Notes under the pieces: generated by a model
The model's input: only the letters and a program-made list of their open reading frames with translations
Databases searched by the model: none
Told to the model about the DNA's origin: nothing
Shown here: positions 8,614 to 17,599 of the stretch, piece after piece
How positions within the stretch are numbered: position 1 is the stretch's first letter
Layout of the letters: each line of letters starts with the position of its first letter
Source: Vibrio penaeicida
Lineage (GTDB): Bacteria > Pseudomonadota > Gammaproteobacteria > Enterobacterales > Vibrionaceae
Direction of reading: 5' to 3'
DNA length: 56,195 bases
Assembly: GCF_002933855.1 (NCBI RefSeq)
Contig: NZ_BFAQ01000012.1
Location: 1 to 56,195, forward strand
Position numbers and translations under genes: made by a program

Positions 8614-9868
8614 CAAAAGACTATGGGTCTTGAGCTGTATCGTGGTATTTGGTCCAGTACATGCTCTTTCGATTGAGGAAGCTTGGCAGGCGGCGAAAGC
8701 GAATAATCCGGAGTTTGAGAAAGCTACGCTCGCCATTGCAAAGAAGGAGAATGCTCTTGCGTTAAGCCGCAGCGATAGATTGCCTTCACTCAATGTCTCG
8801 GCTGACGCGAGTTGGCGTGAAGGTAGTTCGACTAGTTATAGTTTAAACACAGCCCTCAACTGGACAATTTGGGATAGCAGTCTTTGGGCAAAATTAGACC
8901 GTGACGAAGTGGAGGTTATTATCTCCCAACTTGAGTTGGTGAAAATCCAAAATAAGCTTGCTAAACAACTGGTTGAGGCTTATCTCAATGTGGCAAGTGC
9001 GCAGGGAGATTTGCAACTGGTTGAAAGCAAATTGAAGGAAACACGCAAGCAATTGATCATTATCCAGCAGCGATACAAAGCTGGGAGAGTAAAGTCTATC
9101 GATGTGGAACAAATGTTTGCCAGTGAAATTTCGGACAAAAATAATATTCTGATTAACCAGTCTAAACTTGCTCAAATGCGATTAGAGCTGGATGCCTTGA
9201 TTCTTCGTCAGGTGGATGAAGTAGATCAAATACGCAACGATTCATTGAACGAACCTGAAAGGCTTGTGCAGTTTGAGTCGGACTGGATTGAGCTGGCAAA
9301 AGATAGCAGCCCGGCACTCTTGATTGCAGCTCAAATCGTACAAGCTCGGAAACATGATAAAGAGGCTGCAATAGGTGGCTATTATCCTAAGTTGACTGGC
9401 AACTTTGGTGCTAGTCAGAGTACTTCAGATTTATCTGATAATGACGTTAATGCTGGGTTGAGCTTAAGCATTCCAATTGATCTTAACGGAACCATACAAA
9501 ACAAAGTTGATGCCACGTCTCTCAGCGTCCGAGATGCTGAGTTGGATATGCGAAAGCTAGAAATCGACATTCGAAAAAAGGTGCAACTCGCGCACTCTCA
9601 GGTCGAGATCAAATGGCAGCAGGTGTTGGCGTCCAAAACTCTGATTGGCTCTCGAGAAAAGGTACTGAAAATGCAGCAGACACTGTATGACGCGGGGATG
9701 AGCGACACATCAAAACTCATCGATGCACACAATGAGCTGTATGACGCTAGGCATAAACTAAAAAACAATCTATATCAGTACTGGCGTCAGAGAGTTGCGC
9801 TACTCGCCATTGCTGGTCAGTTGGACGACGATACTATGATGTTGATTTCTCAAGCTCTAGAATCATGA
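8606..9868 (+). CDS. TolC-family outer-membrane channel protein
   Basis: A 420-aa outer-membrane efflux protein. It starts with a signal peptide (ANKRLWVLSCIVVFGPVHALS) and shows the internal duplication and long coiled-coil helices of the TolC/OEP family: LSIEEAWQAAKANNPEF near the N-terminus, and in the second half SLSIPIDLNGTIQNKVDATSLSV and KVLKMQQTLYDAGMSDTSKLIDAHNEL. The start overlaps the adaptor gene and the stop overlaps the first permease gene by 4 nt. It would form the exit duct for the transporter encoded by this operon. Confidence 0.85.
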   Translation: MANKRLWVLSCIVVFGPVHALSIEEAWQAAKANNPEFEKATLAIAKKENALALSRSDRLPSLNVSADASWREGSSTSYSLNTALNWTIWDSSLWAKLDRDEVEVIISQLELVKIQNKLAKQLVEAYLNVASAQGDLQLVESKLKETRKQLIIIQQRYKAGRVKSIDVEQMFASEISDKNNILINQSKLAQMRLELDALILRQVDEVDQIRNDSLNEPERLVQFESDWIELAKDSSPALLIAAQIVQARKHDKEAAIGGYYPKLTGNFGASQSTSDLSDNDVNAGLSLSIPIDLNGTIQNKVDATSLSVRDAELDMRKLEIDIRKKVQLAHSQVEIKWQQVLASKTLIGSREKVLKMQQTLYDAGMSDTSKLIDAHNELYDARHKLKNNLYQYWRQRVALLAIAGQLDDDTMMLISQALES

Positions 9869-11085
9869 ATTCTCTACTTAGCCAAACTTGGCAGACTCTG
9901 ATAGCTCATAAAATTAAAAGCCTGTTAGCTATTCTTGCCATCGCCTGGGGTGTGATCGCTGTGGTGGTGTTAATTGCACTGGGTGAAGGCTTTTATCGCC
10001 AACAAAGCCAGATGTTTTCACAACTGGCTGGTGATACCCAGGTAGTCTGGCCATCGCAAACCGGTAAGCCTTGGAATGGATTGCCCTCTGGTCGCGAAGT
10101 GCACTTTCAGGAAAGCACATTAGAGCAGCTCTCAAAGGCTGTCTACATTGATCGCCTTGCCGTGGTATATGAGCAATGGGATGCAAGTATCTCCAATTTG
10201 CAAGGGCATCAACTGACCAGTTTTCTTGTTGGGGTAGATGAGAATTATTTTCCATTGTCCTATCTGAAGTTTCAGCCGGGCTCACGTAATTTTTCACCAC
10301 TAGACCAGGTTAATCACCGAAGGGTGGTCATTATTGGTGAGGCTATTGCCATGATGGGCGGTATCCAGGTGGGTGAGTTTATAAAAATCTCTGGTATTCC
10401 GTTTAAAGTGATTGGAGTCCTAAATCGAGAAGATGCAACCCAATCTTTTGGTGAGCACCGTAAGGTAATGATTCCGAGATCTACATACTTGGATATCTGG
10501 TCGGGCAATCCTAGCCGTTTATTAGTAAAGCCAACAGCTGAGGTGAGTGCAGGTCAACTTCGTCAACAACTTCTGAATTTTTTTGCACTTAAAATGCAGT
10601 TTGACCCGTCGGACCATCAGACGCTCGGCATGCCGGATTACAGCGGAAGCGTTGCAACTTTCAACAGCATTCTGAGAGCCATTCAAGCTTTTTTGGGAAT
10701 AAGCGGTGCGATGACTCTGGCTGTAGGGGCATTAGGGGTTGCAAATATTATGTTCTTGTCGGTGACTGAACGCACCAATGAAATAGGTGTACGATTAGCC
10801 ATCGGGGCTACTCAAAGAGCCATTCTGATTCAGTTTTTAACAGAAGGTCTGGTACTCGTACTCACTGGTGCGGTTGTTGGTCTGCTTGTCTCCTATGGTG
10901 TCGTGATGCTATTTGAAACAAACCACTTCCTATTACCTGAGTGGATTGGCATTCCAACCATCACTGCAAGTTCAGTGGCTTTATCGTCTAGCGTCGTAAT
11001 TTCAATGGCGCTACTGGCGTCGTTTTTTCCTGCGAGAAAAGCGGCCCGTTTAACTCCCGTTATCGCGCTAAGTTCGAGGGGGTAA
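9865..11085 (+). CDS. MacB-like ABC transporter permease, first copy
   Basis: A 406-aa inner-membrane permease: one N-terminal membrane helix (residues ~17-40), a large periplasmic MacB_PCD-like domain, then three helices in the C-terminal FtsX domain (ISGAMTLAVGALGVANIMFLSVTERTNEIGVRLAIGA...). The last motif, with the ERTxEIGVRxAxGA coupling loop, is typical of the family. There is no fused ATPase domain, unlike E. coli MacB; the ATPase is encoded separately at the operon end. It overlaps the TolC-like gene by 4 nt and ends 2 nt before the second permease, suggesting a heterodimeric pair. Confidence 0.88.
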   Translation: MNSLLSQTWQTLIAHKIKSLLAILAIAWGVIAVVVLIALGEGFYRQQSQMFSQLAGDTQVVWPSQTGKPWNGLPSGREVHFQESTLEQLSKAVYIDRLAVVYEQWDASISNLQGHQLTSFLVGVDENYFPLSYLKFQPGSRNFSPLDQVNHRRVVIIGEAIAMMGGIQVGEFIKISGIPFKVIGVLNREDATQSFGEHRKVMIPRSTYLDIWSGNPSRLLVKPTAEVSAGQLRQQLLNFFALKMQFDPSDHQTLGMPDYSGSVATFNSILRAIQAFLGISGAMTLAVGALGVANIMFLSVTERTNEIGVRLAIGATQRAILIQFLTEGLVLVLTGAVVGLLVSYGVVMLFETNHFLLPEWIGIPTITASSVALSSSVVISMALLASFFPARKAARLTPVIALSSRG

Positions 11086-11087
11086 AC

Positions 11088-12371
11088 ATGCAATTACCAA
11101 TGAGACAGATCTTTCAGGAAATGGCAGCACAAAAGTTGAGGCTTGGGCTGACGATTCTCGCGGTGGCTTGGTCGACACTATGCATTGGTGTGATGTTGTC
11201 TGTAGGGGAGGGCATTCGACAAGGGGTGATCAGTACGGCTGAACGGGGAAACGGTCAGCTTATTTACGTTACCGGAGGGATTGCAACCGTCAACAACAAC
11301 CAGTTTTTTCAAGGCAAAGCACTGGATCTGGAATTAGAGGACGCTGACATAATTGCTGCGCTGCCAACTGTTGAACGTGCTCTACCTACAGCTCGATGGG
11401 ATGAAAATCTACAGACTGAAAAACGCACGATATGGTCCCAGCCCCTTGCAGTTCGACCGGAGTATGCAAACCAAGTGGGGTTCGAACTATTAGCAGGAGG
11501 TCGTTGGATAAATCCTAATGATGAAGATGAACTGCGTAACGTCATTGTATTGGGGTATTTGGCAGCAGCTGAATTATTTAATGACAGCGTAGAAATGGAC
11601 TGGTTTGCCTCGGTGGAGCTAAATACCGATCCCGTTGGTAAAACCGTTAAAGTTGGTTCTCAGACATTTACCGTTGTGGGGGTACTGGCAAAAAACAGTG
11701 CTCGTATTGAACAGGGCAACTCTATTGATTACGCCAGTTTTGTTCCTTTGGCTAGTTGGAAGCGCTTTCATCCACACGAACCCGTACGTGCGATCAATGT
11801 GCAACCGAAAAAGTCAGTCGACAGAGTTCAGCTTGCAAGCGTGATTCGTCAAATACTTATACGCAAACACGGTGCGTCCTTACAGGATGAGCAAGTTATC
11901 CAAGTAGACGACATGTATCTGAATCAAAAGACAATGCGCCAGTTTTTAGTTGGTTTACAAAGCTTTTTAGGGCTTGTGGGGCTGCTGACTTTGGTTGTGG
12001 CGGGTATTGGTATTGCCAACATTATGTATGCCATGGTCAAAGGGGCGACACGCAACATTGGCGTCAGGATGGCAGTTGGGGCAACCCCAATGGCGATTCG
12101 AATGCACTACCTTACACAATCCATCATGACCATGTTGATTGGTGGCGGATTGGGGCTGTTACTGACTTTTGCGGTGGTGTCACTATTCAGTGCGCTGAAT
12201 CTGGAGGGAAATATGGTGTACGAAGACTTAGGTAAACCCGTACCAGAATTGTCCTTCATTGTGGTGAGTGTTGTAGTCAGTTCTTTGATGGTGATTGGTG
12301 TGTTGGCGGCTTGGCTACCAGCAAATCGTGCCGCTAGCGTATCGCCTTTGGAGGCTCTTCACAGTGAATAA
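11088..12371 (+). CDS. MacB-like ABC transporter permease, second copy
   Basis: A 427-aa paralogue of the preceding permease with the same layout: N-terminal helix (LRLGLTILAVAWSTLCIGVML), periplasmic domain, and C-terminal FtsX domain (GLVGLLTLVVAGIGIANIMYAMVKGATRNIGVRMAVGA). The coupling loop has KGATRNIGVR in place of the more usual ERTREIG. It starts 2 nt after the first permease; an internal ATG at 11100 is also possible. Two distinct permeases with one ATPase imply a heteromeric membrane core. Transported compound not identifiable from sequence. Confidence 0.87.
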   Translation: MQLPMRQIFQEMAAQKLRLGLTILAVAWSTLCIGVMLSVGEGIRQGVISTAERGNGQLIYVTGGIATVNNNQFFQGKALDLELEDADIIAALPTVERALPTARWDENLQTEKRTIWSQPLAVRPEYANQVGFELLAGGRWINPNDEDELRNVIVLGYLAAAELFNDSVEMDWFASVELNTDPVGKTVKVGSQTFTVVGVLAKNSARIEQGNSIDYASFVPLASWKRFHPHEPVRAINVQPKKSVDRVQLASVIRQILIRKHGASLQDEQVIQVDDMYLNQKTMRQFLVGLQSFLGLVGLLTLVVAGIGIANIMYAMVKGATRNIGVRMAVGATPMAIRMHYLTQSIMTMLIGGGLGLLLTFAVVSLFSALNLEGNMVYEDLGKPVPELSFIVVSVVVSSLMVIGVLAAWLPANRAASVSPLEALHSE

Positions 12372-12393
12372 TAACGAAAGTTTTGGAAATAAA

Positions 12394-13098
12394 ATGTCTG
12401 ATAGTCCTTTGGTAAAACTGAAGAAAATCTGTAAATACTATGCTAGTGGAGAAACCGAAGTCAGGGCGTTGGATGGTGTGGATCTTCGTATAGAAAAAGG
12501 TGAGTACTTGTCTATTCTGGGTCCATCTGGTTCAGGAAAATCTACATTAATGAACGTGTTGGGGTGTTTAGATATACCGACAAGCGGAGAATATAATTTG
12601 GATTCTGATGACGTGTCGTCATTAACCCCCAATGCATTGGCTGCTATTCGTAACCAGAAAATTGGCTTTGTATTTCAGAGCTTTAATTTACTTGAATATG
12701 CTACTGCTCTGGATAATGTAGCACTGCCCTTAGTGTATTCGGGGATAAGTGCCAAAGAGCGGAAGAAAAAAGCCGCGCACTTACTTGAACAGGTGGGGTT
12801 AGGTGAGCGTTTGCATCATAAGCCAAGCCAGCTTTCTGGTGGGCAAAAGCAGCGAGTCGCCATTGCACGTGCGCTGGTCAACGATCCTCAGATCTTGCTC
12901 GCGGATGAACCTACCGGTGCTTTGGATTCAAACTCGGGGACGGAAATAGAAAAGCTGTTCAAACAATTGCATTCACAAGGGCGTACCATTGTTGTGGTGA
13001 CTCACGATCAGGCGCTAGCCTACCGAACCGATAGGATCATCACGATAAAAGATGGGCTGATAGTTTCAGATCAGATCCCCCATTCCACAAGCCTTTAG
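12394..13098 (+). CDS. ABC transporter ATP-binding protein (LolD/MacB type)
   Basis: A 234-aa ATPase powering the tripartite exporter. ATG at 12394 was chosen because GGA lies just upstream; an in-frame GTG at 12364 would overlap the permease gene. Walker A GPSGSGKST is at residues 43-51, the Q-loop near FVFQSFNLL, signature LSGGQKQRVAIARAL, Walker B ILLADEPTGALD with the catalytic Glu, and the switch His in VVVTHD. Insertion and D-loop details match the LolD/MacB subgroup used for lipoprotein or efflux MacB-like systems. It is the last gene of the operon; immediately afterwards lies a 33-bp remnant related to the end of the murein endopeptidase gene. Confidence 0.92.
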   Translation: MSDSPLVKLKKICKYYASGETEVRALDGVDLRIEKGEYLSILGPSGSGKSTLMNVLGCLDIPTSGEYNLDSDDVSSLTPNALAAIRNQKIGFVFQSFNLLEYATALDNVALPLVYSGISAKERKKKAAHLLEQVGLGERLHHKPSQLSGGQKQRVAIARALVNDPQILLADEPTGALDSNSGTEIEKLFKQLHSQGRTIVVVTHDQALAYRTDRIITIKDGLIVSDQIPHSTSL

Positions 13099-13115
13099 TG
13101 CAACGCAATGATGCC

Positions 13116-13148
13116 GACTTCATCATTCCATGTAATCGCAAAAAGTAA
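13116..13148 (+). pseudogene. Remnant of the 3' end of a MepA-like gene
   Basis: In frame this reads DFIIPCNRKK followed by TAA, matching the last residues DFIIPCEK and stop of the murein endopeptidase gene at 6219-6251. Twelve bases (ATCATTCCATGT) are identical and the neighbouring differences are synonymous (GAT/GAC, TTT/TTC). No further upstream coding similarity is visible, so only the tail of a paralogue seems to remain, abutting the efflux operon. Short enough that chance cannot be fully excluded. Confidence 0.45.
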
Positions 13149-13258
13149 CATCATATTTATCTGAATGGGGTCCAATATTTCATTTGCATTCATTGGCTTG
13201 ATGAATCGGTATGTTAGTGTTTTCTACTTCATAAATTCTAAAAACTAGGTTCACAAAG

Positions 13259-14191
13259 ATGATAAAGGCAAAATGTACTCTGTGGTTGCTAATGGCGATG
13301 CTGCCGTTCAGCACTTGGGCTGCGCAAGATCGAGTTCATGTTCCAGGCACTTCCGCCAGTATGGAGCAACCAAATGGGTTTAAATTATCGGATTCTTTCG
13401 CAGGCTTTATTAACGCAAAAAACAATTCCAGTGTTGTGGTTATGGAGTTACCGCTAGAAGCATTTGACCAACTATCAGCGTTATTTAGCGACCTCGACAT
13501 GGCTAAACAAGGCTTCGGGAAACAAGGCCTTGCTGTGCTTGAACTGAGCTCTGTGGAATTAGATGGATACAAAGCGCCAATTGTCATCGGTACACAAGCG
13601 ATATCTGGAGTGAGTGTGGGCAAATACATCGCCCTATTCAAAGGTCAGAAAACGGTGATGGTCACTTATAATATTATGGGTAAAGATGCGCTGAATAAAG
13701 CGGCGGTATTGAACTCAATCAAGAATATTCAAATCGGAAATGCCGCTAGCGTTCCTGAAAAAATAGCGTTGCTTCCTTTCACTTTTGAACCAGAAAGCCC
13801 CTTCAAAGTAGCGGACGTAATGGGGAATTCCACCGTCTCACTCACCACATTTGATGGTATGGATAAATCGGGTGAGAAACCATTATTGATCATCGCAAGT
13901 TCAATATCTCAAAGCCAAATTCCAGATCAATCCAAACACGCCAAAACACTTTTAAAGTCAATCAAAGGGTTTGAAGGACACAAAATCATATCTGAAGACA
14001 AGGTCAGTTTTGCTGGCAAAAATGGTTACCGAACGGTAGCAAAAACAAACAACCAAACCGTTATTCAATACATAGGTACGCTAGATAATGGCTATTACAT
14101 TCGTCTGGTCTCCATGGGAAGCCCTGAAGAAATCGAGAAAGTGACGAAAACGGTCGATACCATTGCGAAATCGGTGACGCCGAAAAAGTGA
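13259..14191 (+). CDS. Periplasmic protein of unknown function, 310 aa
   Basis: An exported protein: residues 1-22 (MIKAKCTLWLLMAMLPFSTWAA) are a signal peptide. Two similar halves can be seen: ~25-155, an alpha/beta unit ending LNSIKNIQIG, and ~165-310, ending TKTVDTIAKSV. Each begins with a strand-rich part (FAGFINAKNNSSVVVMELP; NSTVSLTTFDGMDKSGEKPLLIIASS). The family is not recognised. The gene stands alone between the efflux operon and the HipBA-like pair, with a 160-bp upstream gap. Confidence 0.65.
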   Translation: MIKAKCTLWLLMAMLPFSTWAAQDRVHVPGTSASMEQPNGFKLSDSFAGFINAKNNSSVVVMELPLEAFDQLSALFSDLDMAKQGFGKQGLAVLELSSVELDGYKAPIVIGTQAISGVSVGKYIALFKGQKTVMVTYNIMGKDALNKAAVLNSIKNIQIGNAASVPEKIALLPFTFEPESPFKVADVMGNSTVSLTTFDGMDKSGEKPLLIIASSISQSQIPDQSKHAKTLLKSIKGFEGHKIISEDKVSFAGKNGYRTVAKTNNQTVIQYIGTLDNGYYIRLVSMGSPEEIEKVTKTVDTIAKSVTPKK

Positions 14192-14380
14192 TCATCAAGT
14201 ATCGGAGTTCAATAACTTGTTTAGCTAAAGAATCTTCATTATTTTTAATGTATTAAAAATGAACCATAAAATATAATTTATTTGCTTTATGTGTTATTTT
14301 TAAACTATTATTTTTTAGTTTGTACTGTTATCTCTTTATCATCTCATTTCAATAAGAAAAGGTCGATTTATGTGTTGATA

Positions 14381-14419
14381 GTGCAACATAAAGCTCAAGA
14401 TATGGTTACTATGTTACAC
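14381..14419. promoter_or_regulatory. Inverted-repeat operator of the hipBA-like operon
   Basis: GTGCAACATA (14381-14390) and TATGTTACAC (14410-14419) form 10-bp arms with one mismatch around a 19-bp spacer, centred at 14400 and 24 bp before the antitoxin GTG. HipB-type antitoxins autorepress through paired dyads, so this is the likely operator. Confidence 0.55.
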
Positions 14420-14442
14420 AAATGGCACGTTAAGGTTTTGAT

Positions 14443-14784
14443 GTGAAGTATTCAAATATGTCTGCCTCTGCTCTAGCTGAATTGATTGGCGAGCGCATCA
14501 GGCAATATAGGCTAAACAATAACGTCAGTCAGGAAGAGTTGGCGGACATCACGGGTGTATCGCGTCAAAAAATAGCGCGAGCCGAAAATGGCAAAGGTAC
14601 TCTTGAAACTATCTTGTCATTGATGTTGGCGCTTGAAGTGGTGGATCATCTCGATCAATTTCTTCCTCCTACCCCAATTTCACCAATACAATTGGCGAAA
14701 TTGCAAGGGAAGAAAAGGCAAAGAGCCTCAAGCCCAAGAACTCAAAAAGACACCGATTCTAACGAGGACGATCTGGGATGGTAA
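14443..14784 (+). CDS. HipB-like antitoxin, XRE-family DNA-binding protein
   Basis: A 113-aa regulator with a helix-turn-helix at residues ~12-65 (IGERIRQYRLNNNVSQEELADITGVSRQKIARAENGKGT). The GTG at 14443 has AAGG 7 nt upstream; the overlapping ATG at 14441 is followed at once by TGA. The C-terminus is a basic then acidic tail (KLQGKKRQRASSPRTQ...SNEDDLGW) that may contact the toxin. It overlaps the HipA-like gene by 7 nt, the classic arrangement of a type II toxin-antitoxin operon in which the antitoxin binds both toxin and operator. Confidence 0.85.
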   Translation: MKYSNMSASALAELIGERIRQYRLNNNVSQEELADITGVSRQKIARAENGKGTLETILSLMLALEVVDHLDQFLPPTPISPIQLAKLQGKKRQRASSPRTQKDTDSNEDDLGW

Positions 14785-16100
14785 AGCAGTTCATTGAAGT
14801 TGAATACAATGGTGCATTTGTTGGGGCAGCTAGCTACGACACTGAAAACCAGCAAAGTGCGTTTGAATACGATAAAAGCTTTATCGATTCAGGAATCGAG
14901 CTTTCACCACTAATGATGCCGCTTCAAAAAAAAATCTACACGTTTCCGAACCTAGACCATGCCACCTTTAAGGGGCTTTCTGGCTTATTAGCGGATTCAT
15001 TACCGGATGACTTTGGTAATAGCGTTCTAAATGCATGGGTTGCTCGCAATGGTCGTTCACCAAATAGTATTACTCCGCTAGAGCGGCTCCAATATACGGG
15101 TAAACGAGGTATGGGGGCGCTCTCCTATTCCCCTCCAACTAAAACGACAGGGTTTGATAAATCGAACGAGATAGAGATCAGCTCGCTCGTTTCTGTCGCT
15201 CAAGAAATATTGAATGAGCGCCAAGATTTTGGAGTAGGGATCGATAGAAAAGGCTGTGAAGACAAAGATGCCATGTTAGCACTTATGTCTGTGGGGATGA
15301 GCGCAGGCGGAGCACGCCCTAAAGCCGTTTTAGCTTTCAACGACAACTTCAGTCAAGCGCGTTCTGGGCAGGTTGAAGTGCCAGATGGCTTTTCTCATTA
15401 CTTGATGAAATTCGATGGTGTTAGCGAGCACAATAAAAATGAAGAAACATTTGGCGATCCTCTTGGTTACGGTGCAATGGAGTACACCTATTACCAATTG
15501 GCGCATAAGTTTTGCGGCATTAACATGATGCCAACGTTGCTTTTAAATGAAGGAAATCGAAGGCACTTTGTGACTAAGCGTTTTGATCGCATAGGAAACA
15601 AGCGAGTACATACGCAGACTCTTAATGCAATGGCGCATGTAAGCTACAAAAAAGCCGGAGAGTATTCATACGAAGAGCTGTTTAGTATCGCTCGGCAGCT
15701 GAGATTAAAAGCAACGGATGCAGAAGAACTGTTTAAACGCATGGTGTTCAACATAGTCGCACGCAATCACGATGATCACTCCAAAAACTTTGGATTTACA
15801 ATGAGTGATAAAGGGGAGTGGTCTTTAGCACCAGCTTACGATATTGCTTATTCTTACAAACCTGGCAGTAAATGGGTTGCGCAGCATTGGATGACGCTGA
15901 ACGGTAAACGGGATAACTTTACTCGCGACGACTTTTATAGTTTGCGCCGGTTGAGTCCGAAGTTTAGTAAACAGATGGTTGATACTATCATTGAAGAAAC
16001 TATCGAGCATGTATCCAAGTGGCGAATGCTGGCGACTGAAGAAGAGGTTCCGATGAGCTTGATTGATGAAGTAGAAGCCAATCTTCGTTTGAATATTTAA
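14778..16100 (+). CDS. HipA-like serine/threonine kinase toxin
   Basis: A 440-aa kinase of the HipA family. The HipA_N-like region occupies residues ~10-110; the kinase core follows. Recognisable elements are the P-loop-like SAGGARPKAVL (equivalent to the autophosphorylated loop of E. coli HipA), the catalytic loop FNIVARNHDDHSKNFGF with the catalytic Asp, and the metal-binding LAPAYDIAYS. E. coli HipA phosphorylates glutamyl-tRNA synthetase and induces growth arrest; the target here is unknown. Length matches the family, and no truncation is visible. Confidence 0.9.
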   Translation: MVKQFIEVEYNGAFVGAASYDTENQQSAFEYDKSFIDSGIELSPLMMPLQKKIYTFPNLDHATFKGLSGLLADSLPDDFGNSVLNAWVARNGRSPNSITPLERLQYTGKRGMGALSYSPPTKTTGFDKSNEIEISSLVSVAQEILNERQDFGVGIDRKGCEDKDAMLALMSVGMSAGGARPKAVLAFNDNFSQARSGQVEVPDGFSHYLMKFDGVSEHNKNEETFGDPLGYGAMEYTYYQLAHKFCGINMMPTLLLNEGNRRHFVTKRFDRIGNKRVHTQTLNAMAHVSYKKAGEYSYEELFSIARQLRLKATDAEELFKRMVFNIVARNHDDHSKNFGFTMSDKGEWSLAPAYDIAYSYKPGSKWVAQHWMTLNGKRDNFTRDDFYSLRRLSPKFSKQMVDTIIEETIEHVSKWRMLATEEEVPMSLIDEVEANLRLNI

Positions 16101-16601
16101 CTTATCCAACCTCTAGTTAACCACAGCTCGTATCACACCTTTGCGTACAAAAGAAAAAAGCCAGTCGCAATATAGAGTGCGGCTGGCTATACAATTGTGA
16201 ACAAATCTATTCACTAACAACGTCAGTTGGCTAGGTGACCCCGGCTTAAAAGGGTCACACTTACTAATACAATTCGCATGCCAATTTTAAACCCTTGAAA
16301 ATACGCTGACGAAAACGTTTGCTAACCACTTTGTTGCATATTTGCATTTTCAAATCGCAAAGTAATTGCAAAATGCAGTAAGCGCGTTGGTTTCTTGTTC
16401 GAACAACCCGTCCATCAAACTCGATAAACCATATTCAGTACCATAGGTTGGTTTCTGAGTTGCCTCGCAAAATACTAGAAAAATTAAGAGCCTGTACAAT
16501 CTATACCTAGTGCAATGGTTATAGGTGCGTATTATGTCCGCCCCAATTTTAAAGCTCACATATCGCAGGTGAACTGCGTAAGCAAAAAAAAGGATTTGAA
16601 G
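16101..16601. other. 500-bp spacer with hairpins and a possible gene remnant
   Basis: Contains a terminator-like hairpin (16159-16188), a second 7-bp hairpin GTGACCC/GGGTCAC (16235-16258) and, on the minus strand between about 16350 and 16480, a frame reading TEYGLSSLMDGLFEQETNALTAFCNYF. That peptide looks protein-like but has no credible start or upstream continuation, so it may be a gene remnant. No intact gene seen. Confidence 0.35.
16159..16188. terminator. Terminator-like hairpin after the HipA-like gene
   Basis: AGCCAGTCGC / GCGGCTGGCT, a 10-bp stem with one G-T wobble. It is preceded by an A-rich run rather than followed by a T-run, so it suits minus-strand termination better than plus-strand. 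Confidence 0.35.
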
Positions 16602-17552
16602 ATGAAAGAGCGTTACCCAGTTATTGAGCCATTTAATTCAGGAATGATCGAAGTCGGTGATGGGCATCGCTTATATTGGGAAGAAGTCGGAACCCCTGTT
16701 GGAATACCCGCGCTTTATCTTCATGGTGGTCCGGGAGGCGGTTGTGGAGCAGGCTCAAGGCGCAGTTTTGATCCAAAAGCCTATCGAGCAGTATTATTTG
16801 ACCAACGTGGCTGTGGGCGCAGCCGCCCGTTGGCATCGGAGCCAAATACTGACTTAAGCACAAACACCACGGATCACCTCATTGCCGATATAGAAGCCTT
16901 ACGTGAATACCTTAATATCGATCGCTGGGTTGTAGTGGGCAGCTCTTGGGGTGTTACGTTGGGTTTGGTGTACGCCCAGCGTTATCCAAACCGCGTACAA
17001 GCCATGGTATTGGGGGCTGTGACATCGGGCACTCGACAAGAAATAGAGTGGATAACTCGAGATATTGGGAGGGTGTTTCCCCATGAATGGGAACGTTTTT
17101 GTTCGCATGTACCCGAAGAAGAAAGAGGCGGCGACTTGTCTGCCGCGTATGCTCGCTTATTGTCAAACCCAGATCCTGCCATTCACAGCAGAGCAGCGAT
17201 AGAATGGTGCTTGTGGGAAGATACCCACGTTTCCTTAACACCGGGTTGGGCACCTTCACCCCGTTATCTAGAACCCGAATTCAGCCTAATTTTTGCTCGC
17301 CTTGTGACCCACTACTGGAGTCACGGTTGCTTTCTAATAGATGGCGAAATCATGGCTGGAATGCACCGCATAGCAGACATACCTGCGACCTTAATTCATG
17401 GTAGGTGGGATATTTCTGGTCCATTGGATACCGCCTTAACCTTGCACCGTGCTTGGCCAAATAGCGAGCTGATTGCTTTAGAAGAAGCAGGTCACGGCGG
17501 TGTTGGCTTCCCTGAAGCAATGACGGCTGCGTTAAATAAATATCGAGATTAG
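16602..17552 (+). CDS. pip: Proline iminopeptidase
   Basis: A 316-aa cytoplasmic alpha/beta-hydrolase (peptidase family S33) that removes N-terminal proline from peptides. ATG 16602 was chosen because AGGA is 7 nt upstream; longer readings have no binding site. The oxyanion-hole motif HGGPGGG (41-47), the DQRGCGRS strand, the nucleophile elbow GSSWG with Ser115, the Asp in GRWDISGP and the catalytic His298 in EEAGHGG are all present. The length matches the family. Monocistronic; no regulatory signal recognised. Confidence 0.92.
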   Translation: MKERYPVIEPFNSGMIEVGDGHRLYWEEVGTPVGIPALYLHGGPGGGCGAGSRRSFDPKAYRAVLFDQRGCGRSRPLASEPNTDLSTNTTDHLIADIEALREYLNIDRWVVVGSSWGVTLGLVYAQRYPNRVQAMVLGAVTSGTRQEIEWITRDIGRVFPHEWERFCSHVPEEERGGDLSAAYARLLSNPDPAIHSRAAIEWCLWEDTHVSLTPGWAPSPRYLEPEFSLIFARLVTHYWSHGCFLIDGEIMAGMHRIADIPATLIHGRWDISGPLDTALTLHRAWPNSELIALEEAGHGGVGFPEAMTAALNKYRD

Positions 17553-17599
17553 AAATGTGGGCGACCAATCCAGTGGACGCCCAAAGGCTGAATGATTAT

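Noticed and set aside
16235..16258. 7-bp GTGACCC/GGGTCAC hairpin as terminator or tRNA fragment
   Set aside because: No T-run and no cloverleaf; too short to assign.
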